A stretch of 64,000 nt of DNA from Bryobacterales bacterium (GTDB lineage Bacteria; Acidobacteriota; Terriglobia; Bryobacterales; Bryobacteraceae): positions 62,001 to 126,000 of the forward strand of contig PNAJ01000138.1 in the NCBI GenBank assembly GCA_003170295.1. The letters run 5' to 3'. The notes below the pieces were generated by a model. It ran no database searches, was not told the DNA's origin, and saw nothing but the letters and a program-made list of their open reading frames with translations. Positions 60,028-64,000 of the stretch are shown in pieces. The translations under genes and the position numbers were made by a program. The stretch's first letter is position 1, and every line of letters begins with the position of its first letter.

Positions 60028-60681
60028 ATGAGCGGCCTAACAGTAGCGATTCCGTTCCCCGCCGCGGGCGAGCGCACCCGAACCAGGACCCGAGTGGACC
60101 ACAAGACTAGCGAAGAGGCGGATCTCGTTCGGCGCATCCAGGCTCAGGACGAGCTCGCTTTCCGCGAGATCGTCGACCGCTATCAGTCCAAAATCTTCTC
60201 CATCATCTATGGCATCCTCCGCAATCATAACGATGCCGAAGACATCGCCCAGCAGGTTTTTTCCAAGGTCTATTTTTCCATTCGTAATTTCGACTTCCGC
60301 AGTTCGCTGCTCACGTGGATCTACAAGATCACCGTCAATGAGTGTTACGATTACTTGCGCAAGAAGCGCGTCCGGAAGCTGGTTTACGAAAGCGATTTCT
60401 CCGAAGACGACGCCCAGCGTATGGAGGCGTCCGACCCGGCCATCGATCCCACCGCGCCTATCGATAAGCGGCTCGCCCAACGCGACCTGGTGACGAAACT
60501 CCTCTCCAAGGTATCCCAGGAAGATCGCAGCCTGATCCTGCTCAAGGAAGTGGAAGGCCATTCCGTCGAGGAGCTGGCGGCGATGACGGGATTGAATGAG
60601 AATACGATAAAGGTTAAACTGTTCCGCACGCGCCAAAAATTACTCAAAGCGGCTAACCGCTTGAACCGGATTCGTGCTTAG
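60028..60681 (+). CDS. ECF-type RNA polymerase sigma factor
   Basis: A 217-residue sigma-70 family factor. Region 2 (about 40-110) has FREIVDRYQSKIFSIIYGIL, NHNDAEDIAQQVFSKVYFSI and LLTWIYKITVNECYDYLRKK; region 4 (about 155-210) has LLKEVEGHSVEELAAMTGLN and ENTIKVKLFRTRQKLLKAAN. Region 3 is missing, as in ECF factors. Start ATG 60028 is chosen over the upstream reading from 60004. The next gene is a zinc-finger anti-sigma factor, so the pair forms an envelope-stress-type switch. Confidence 0.93.
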   Translation: MSGLTVAIPFPAAGERTRTRTRVDHKTSEEADLVRRIQAQDELAFREIVDRYQSKIFSIIYGILRNHNDAEDIAQQVFSKVYFSIRNFDFRSSLLTWIYKITVNECYDYLRKKRVRKLVYESDFSEDDAQRMEASDPAIDPTAPIDKRLAQRDLVTKLLSKVSQEDRSLILLKEVEGHSVEELAAMTGLNENTIKVKLFRTRQKLLKAANRLNRIRA

Positions 60682-60743
60682 TAAGAAACAGCGGGCGATC
60701 AGACCCGCGTAGCAGTGGCAGTAAATTTTAGAGGGAAGATAAT

Positions 60744-61184
60744 ATGCATCGTGTAATTCAAGATCGGCTCGAAGAGGTGCTCGCCGATTCGATTTCTACA
60801 AGCCCGGCAGCCGCGCACTTGGCCGCGCACTTGACCGACTGTCGTGAATGCCGTGATGAAGTGTCCGCCATGCGCCGGCATGCGTCCATGCTCCGCGCCT
60901 TGCGCGCCCCGCAAACGGAAGATCCGCGCCCCGGCTTTTACGCCCGCGTGATGGAACGGATTGAGGCGCAGCGCCCCGTCTCCATCTGGCAGCTCTTCGA
61001 TTCCGCCTTTGGCCGCCGCATCGCCATCGCCTCCATGGCTATGGCCGTGCTCTTCAGTGTCTACCTGGTCTCCTCCGAACGTCTCGCCGCACCGCCCCAA
61101 CCTACGGGCTCGACGCTCGCGCAAGCCGGCCTCCCCGATAAAGACACCGTGCTCGTCAATCTCGTCACCTATCGGGAGCAGTAG
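60744..61184 (+). CDS. Anti-sigma factor with zinc-binding (ZAS/zf-HC2) domain
   Basis: A 146-residue membrane protein. The N-terminal ZAS domain has H-x3-C-x2-C (HLTDCRECRDEV, with an earlier His in AAHLAAHL), followed by one helix (about 95-112, IAIASMAMAVLFSVYLV) and a ~35-residue periplasmic tail. It would hold the preceding sigma factor inactive at the membrane until a signal releases it. It follows the sigma gene by 62 nt. Confidence 0.88.
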   Translation: MHRVIQDRLEEVLADSISTSPAAAHLAAHLTDCRECRDEVSAMRRHASMLRALRAPQTEDPRPGFYARVMERIEAQRPVSIWQLFDSAFGRRIAIASMAMAVLFSVYLVSSERLAAPPQPTGSTLAQAGLPDKDTVLVNLVTYREQ

Positions 61185-61185
61185 C

Positions 61186-61599
61186 ATGTCAGGAGCACTT
61201 TCGTCGGGAGCAATTTCGGCCGCCGCGCCCCGAGCAACCTGGCAGAATCCGCGTATCTTTTCCACCCTCCTGCTGGTGTTTTTGGCCGGAGCCGCCACCG
61301 GAGCCGTGTCCATGAAGTTCGGCCTCCACGACATTCTGCATCGCTCTGGTCCACCCACATCGAAGGAAACCGTCCTCCAGAAATTCCGCACCGATCTGAA
61401 TCTCACGCCCGCCCAAACCGAAAAAATTTCTCTGATCCTCGACGATTACCGTCACTACTATCAAAGCGTCCAGGATCAGGAAGACGACATCCGCGCCACC
61501 GGCAAAATGAGAATCCTGCAAGAGCTCGACCCCGACCAGCGCGTCAAATTTCAAAAGATGATGGCCGAAATCCCCCCGCAACTAGCCCCGAAGCCCTAA
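61186..61599 (+). CDS. Membrane-anchored Spy/CpxP-like (heavy-metal resistance-type) protein
   Basis: A 137-residue protein starting one base after the anti-sigma stop. A single N-terminal helix (IFSTLLLVFLAGAATGAVSM) anchors a periplasmic helical domain: LNLTPAQTEKISLILDDYRH, RILQELDPDQRVKFQKMMAE. The L-x-L-T-P-x-Q and L-x-x-x-Q-R motifs mark the Spy/CpxP/ZraP group of periplasmic chaperones and metal sensors. Together with the sigma/anti-sigma pair it probably senses envelope stress. Confidence 0.82.
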   Translation: MSGALSSGAISAAAPRATWQNPRIFSTLLLVFLAGAATGAVSMKFGLHDILHRSGPPTSKETVLQKFRTDLNLTPAQTEKISLILDDYRHYYQSVQDQEDDIRATGKMRILQELDPDQRVKFQKMMAEIPPQLAPKP

Positions 61600-61601
61600 G
61601 A

Positions 61602-61672
61602 AGTAGCCAGTACCCAGCAGTCAGTAGCCAGAATTGGCATTGCGCTATGCTGGCTACTGGGTACTGGCTACT
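61602..61672. repeat. 16-bp inverted repeat overlapping the start of the AddB-like gene
   Basis: AGTAGCCAGTACCCAG (61602-61617) is the exact complement of 61657-61672. TGGCTACT units repeat several times between. The ATG chosen for the next gene (61647) lies just before the right arm, so the arm encodes its first residues (MLATGYWLLAT). Confidence 0.75.
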
Positions 61673-64000
61673 GGCTACTCCTTCTCTTCTCATCTCCGGC
61701 CCTGCCGGCTCCGGCAAATCCCGCGCCGCCCTCGACCGCTTTCTCGCCGACCCCGCCTCCACCCTCCTCACTCCCACCGCAACCATGGCCGAGCACGTCC
61801 GCAATGAACTTGCCCGAGCCTCCCTCCCCGTCCGCCCCCACCGCATCCTCACGCTGGCGAAGTTCATCGAGCCCTTCACCGAATTTCAGGACGCCCCCGA
61901 ATCGCTAATCCATCTCCTAATCGCACAATCCGACCTGTCGAGCTTTGGCGAAGTCGCCGAATTTCACGGATTCCACCGAGCCCTGGCCTCTCAAATCCAG
62001 GAAGCCAGCGCCCTCCCCGACAACGTAGCCCGCATCGCGCGCGATATCGACGATCAGCTCGCTCTCCGTGGCCGGGCTCTTCGTGAAAAGCGTCTCCGGA
62101 CCGCCAAGCCCATCGCCCCCGGCCCCATCATCGTTGACGGATTCTTCACCCTCACCCCCGCCGAACTCGACGTTATCGAAAACCTCGCCGCCCAAACCTC
62201 CGTCACCGTCACCCTTCCCGATTGGCCCGGCTCTGTCGATGCCCGAGCCCGTCTCCTCAACTCCGGCTTCGTCGAACAGCGTTTCGATCGATGCCTCCGT
62301 CAGCCAAGCCGCACCGTCTTCGCCGCGCCCACACTAGATCAGGAGGTCGAAGAGATCGCCCTCCGCATCCTGGACCACTCCGCGCGCGGTCGCGAATTTC
62401 GCGACATCGGAATCTTGCTCCGCGTCCGCGATCCCTACGCCTCCGCTCTGGAAACCACGTTTGCCCGCTTCGGCATCCCCGCAAGATTTCACTTCACTGA
62501 CCCGCTCTCCGCGCATCCCGCGATTCAATATATAACCGGCCTAATCCGCGCCCTACTCAACGGTTGGGACCACGCCGACCTGCTGCCCCTGTTACGCATG
62601 CCCATCTCAGGCATCGGCGCAACCCCCGAAGGCGACCTCCTGGACTTCGCCATCCGCGAAAATCTTCCCAACACCAGCCTCCAAGCATTAGAGGAACTCC
62701 GTCCGGGTGGGGTGGCCAATCATGGCGGCAGCCGCCTTTCGAGGCAGCTTGCAGAGATAACCACCCTAGACCCCTGGACCCGCGACCGCCTGGCCCCCAC
62801 CGACTGGGCGACGCGCCTAAAAACCCTCCGCAAGCTAATCCCCACCCCGCAAATCACCGACCAAGTCGACCACGTCCAAATACAAATCTGGCGCTCCATA
62901 GCCGCCGCCCTGATCGCCTTCGACTCCGCCCTAGACACCACCGCCATCGCACTCAATAACAGAACGCTCTCCCTAGCCGCCTTCTGGCCCCAAGCCGAAG
63001 CCGCGTTCTCCATAGAAAAACTCCGCGTCCCAGACCGCCGCCGCCACGTCGTGAATGTTCTCGATGTCTTCGAAGCCCGCCAGTGGGAACTCAAAATCGC
63101 CTTCGTCTGCGGATTAACTTACCACCGCGAGGACCAATATGAAGAGCGCTTTCTCTTCGACCTCGCCACCACCCGCGCCACCGAAGAAACGGTCCTCAGC
63201 TACGCCCGCTTCAACGACAAAGGAGACGCCCAACTCCGTTCGTTTTTTCTAGAAGAAGAAGGAAAGCAAGTGGGGCAGGGCCGTGCCCTGCCAAAGCCAG
63301 TGACTCAGGTCCACGCCCTGCCAAACCAGGCCCCGCCGCCAGACCTGCGAATACAACACTCGAAACTAGCCCCGACGTCCATAGAATCCTTCCTCCAGTG
63401 CCCCTTCCAGTTCTTCGCCAGAAAAACACTGAAGCTCCGCCCCCGCCCAGCAAAACCACGCGACCGTCTCGACGTACTGCTCCAAGGCAACATTCTGCAC
63501 CAAGCCCTCGCCGAAGGCTCGCTCGCTCGTGTCTTCGAGGCAGAGTGCCGCCGCCACAACATCCCGCGGACCTATAGAACCGAGGCAGTGCGCCTGGAAC
63601 TCCTGCGCCACTTCGAAGCATTTCAGTCTGACAAGCAATGGCCTCTCAACTGGTCCACTGAAACCGAAAAGGAGTTCGTGATGTCCCTCACGCCGGAGCT
63701 CTCCATCCGAGGCCGCATCGACCGCCTCGAAATCGGACCCGGCAACCAAGCCATCGTGATCGATTACAAATACAGTGCCGCAGCCAAAATCCGCGAACGC
63801 ATGGAAAGCGATCCAGTCCAAGGCGGCCTGTACCTCTCGGCCGCCGGGCGTTGCTTCCATCTCCAGCCCGTAGGCATGTTCTACTGCGGCCTCCGCCAAT
63901 CCGTAACGTGGGAAGGTTGGCACGCCATCCCAGGCTTTGCGCTAGGTGAACCGGCCGCACTCCTTGAACTGATCGCCGCAGCCGAACAACAAGCTATCGA
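61647..64000 (+). CDS. AddB-like helicase/PD-(D/E)XK nuclease subunit, partial at window end
   Basis: An open frame of at least 784 codons that runs off the window. The N-terminus has a Walker A (LLISGPAGSGKSRAALDRF) as in AddB/UvrD-like proteins, the middle is a helicase-like region without all motifs, and the last part has TSIESFLQCPFQFFARKTL with the Cys of an Fe-S/nuclease domain and the nuclease core GRIDRLE...IVIDYKYS (PD-(D/E)XK). It should work in double-strand-break repair with an AddA partner, expected downstream. Two palindromic repeats are inserted in frame, at 62709-62750 and 63274-63292. Confidence 0.85.
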   Translation, partial: MLATGYWLLATPSLLISGPAGSGKSRAALDRFLADPASTLLTPTATMAEHVRNELARASLPVRPHRILTLAKFIEPFTEFQDAPESLIHLLIAQSDLSSFGEVAEFHGFHRALASQIQEASALPDNVARIARDIDDQLALRGRALREKRLRTAKPIAPGPIIVDGFFTLTPAELDVIENLAAQTSVTVTLPDWPGSVDARARLLNSGFVEQRFDRCLRQPSRTVFAAPTLDQEVEEIALRILDHSARGREFRDIGILLRVRDPYASALETTFARFGIPARFHFTDPLSAHPAIQYITGLIRALLNGWDHADLLPLLRMPISGIGATPEGDLLDFAIRENLPNTSLQALEELRPGGVANHGGSRLSRQLAEITTLDPWTRDRLAPTDWATRLKTLRKLIPTPQITDQVDHVQIQIWRSIAAALIAFDSALDTTAIALNNRTLSLAAFWPQAEAAFSIEKLRVPDRRRHVVNVLDVFEARQWELKIAFVCGLTYHREDQYEERFLFDLATTRATEETVLSYARFNDKGDAQLRSFFLEEEGKQVGQGRALPKPVTQVHALPNQAPPPDLRIQHSKLAPTSIESFLQCPFQFFARKTLKLRPRPAKPRDRLDVLLQGNILHQALAEGSLARVFEAECRRHNIPRTYRTEAVRLELLRHFEAFQSDKQWPLNWSTETEKEFVMSLTPELSIRGRIDRLEIGPGNQAIVIDYKYSAAAKIRERMESDPVQGGLYLSAAGRCFHLQPVGMFYCGLRQSVTWEGWHAIPGFALGEPAALLELIAAAEQQAI
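62709..62750. repeat. GCCGCC-type palindromic repeat, copy 5 (inverted, inside coding sequence)
   Basis: GTGGGGTGGCCAATCATGGC then GGCAGCCGCCTTTCGAGGCA and GCT: the reverse complement of the family seen at 28541. It encodes GVANHGGSRLSRQL within the AddB-like protein without breaking the frame. Confidence 0.75.
63274..63292. repeat. GGCAGGGC-CGT-GCCCTGCC palindrome inside the AddB-like gene
   Basis: 8-bp perfect arms encoding GRALP in frame, with a partial echo (CACGCCCTGCCAAACCAG) 40 nt further. The encoded segment is Pro/Gln/Gly-rich (QVGQGRALPKPVTQVHALPN) and looks like an inserted linker. Confidence 0.65.

Noticed and set aside
1..64000. tRNA or rRNA genes
   Set aside because: I looked through the intergenic stretches for cloverleaf-like patterns with CCA-type ends and conserved GTTCRA loops and saw none; a covariance-model scan would be decisive.

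Overview
The window looks like chromosome of an Acidobacteriota member of the Solibacter/Bryobacter group. The evidence is a secreted protein ending in the Solibacter-type C-terminal domain (TIGR03437) at 48503-51556, an acidobacterial duplicated orphan permease under a PadR regulator (10039-12965), PEP-CTERM proteins, a PEGA-less Ser/Thr kinase with TPRs, high GC, and many interspersed palindromic repeats. There are no rRNA genes, and I saw no tRNA genes, insertion sequences, prophage or CRISPR array.

Layout. 1-1025: a PQQ/BamB-like beta-propeller gene broken by a ~76-nt palindromic insertion. 1152-9706: a degenerate histidine kinase/receiver hybrid, an HTTM-like membrane protein, then a minus-strand operon FUSC exporter - secreted protein - KdpD-like kinase - KdpE-like regulator. 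10039-14756: ADOP permease plus PadR (with a consensus promoter, overlapping operator and apparent leaderless start), and an AraC-led three-gene operon. 14782-16576: holB, a divergent Hfq, and two antitoxin-like small genes. 16708-21515: a large hybrid kinase, decayed genes (membrane protein remnant, frameshifted PEP-CTERM gene), a repeat-rich gap and a lone hypothetical. 21567-25006: a small WEY/GWEL protein, ABC-F, accD and a GNAT pseudogene. 25020-28426: two tandem TMTC-like GT-C/TPR membrane proteins. 28647-37278: GNAT, aminotransferase, HNH-like protein, MFS pump, AGE-family epimerase, Ser/Thr kinase.

37279-48322: a ~105-bp tandem repeat array, an atypical NarL-type regulator without its phospho-acceptor Asp, a large membrane protein, and a full Tad/Flp pilus-type export operon (cpaA-cpaB-cpaC-cpaE-cpaF-tadB-tadC) flanked by a structured leader with ATGA-coupled small ORFs and closed by a 31-aa single-span membrane peptide. 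No Flp pilin is visible here.

48503-55562: secreted beta-propeller/TIGR03437 protein, small outer-membrane barrel, then a decaheme cytochrome (DmsE/MtrA type) translationally coupled to an MtrB/PioB-like barrel and a small membrane protein: a candidate trans-outer-membrane electron conduit. 55775-58523: murQ-murA-rhodanese-antitoxin-like operon. 58726-61599: PEP-CTERM protein behind a consensus sigma-70 promoter, erpA, and an ECF sigma/anti-sigma/Spy-like operon. 61647-64000: the start of an AddB-like helicase/nuclease, cut by the window end.

A striking general feature is the invasion of genes by short palindromic repeats: one copy of a GCCGCC-type repeat is read in frame inside a TMTC-like gene, another inside the AddB-like gene, a different palindrome also lies in the AddB-like gene, and another insertion breaks the first gene.
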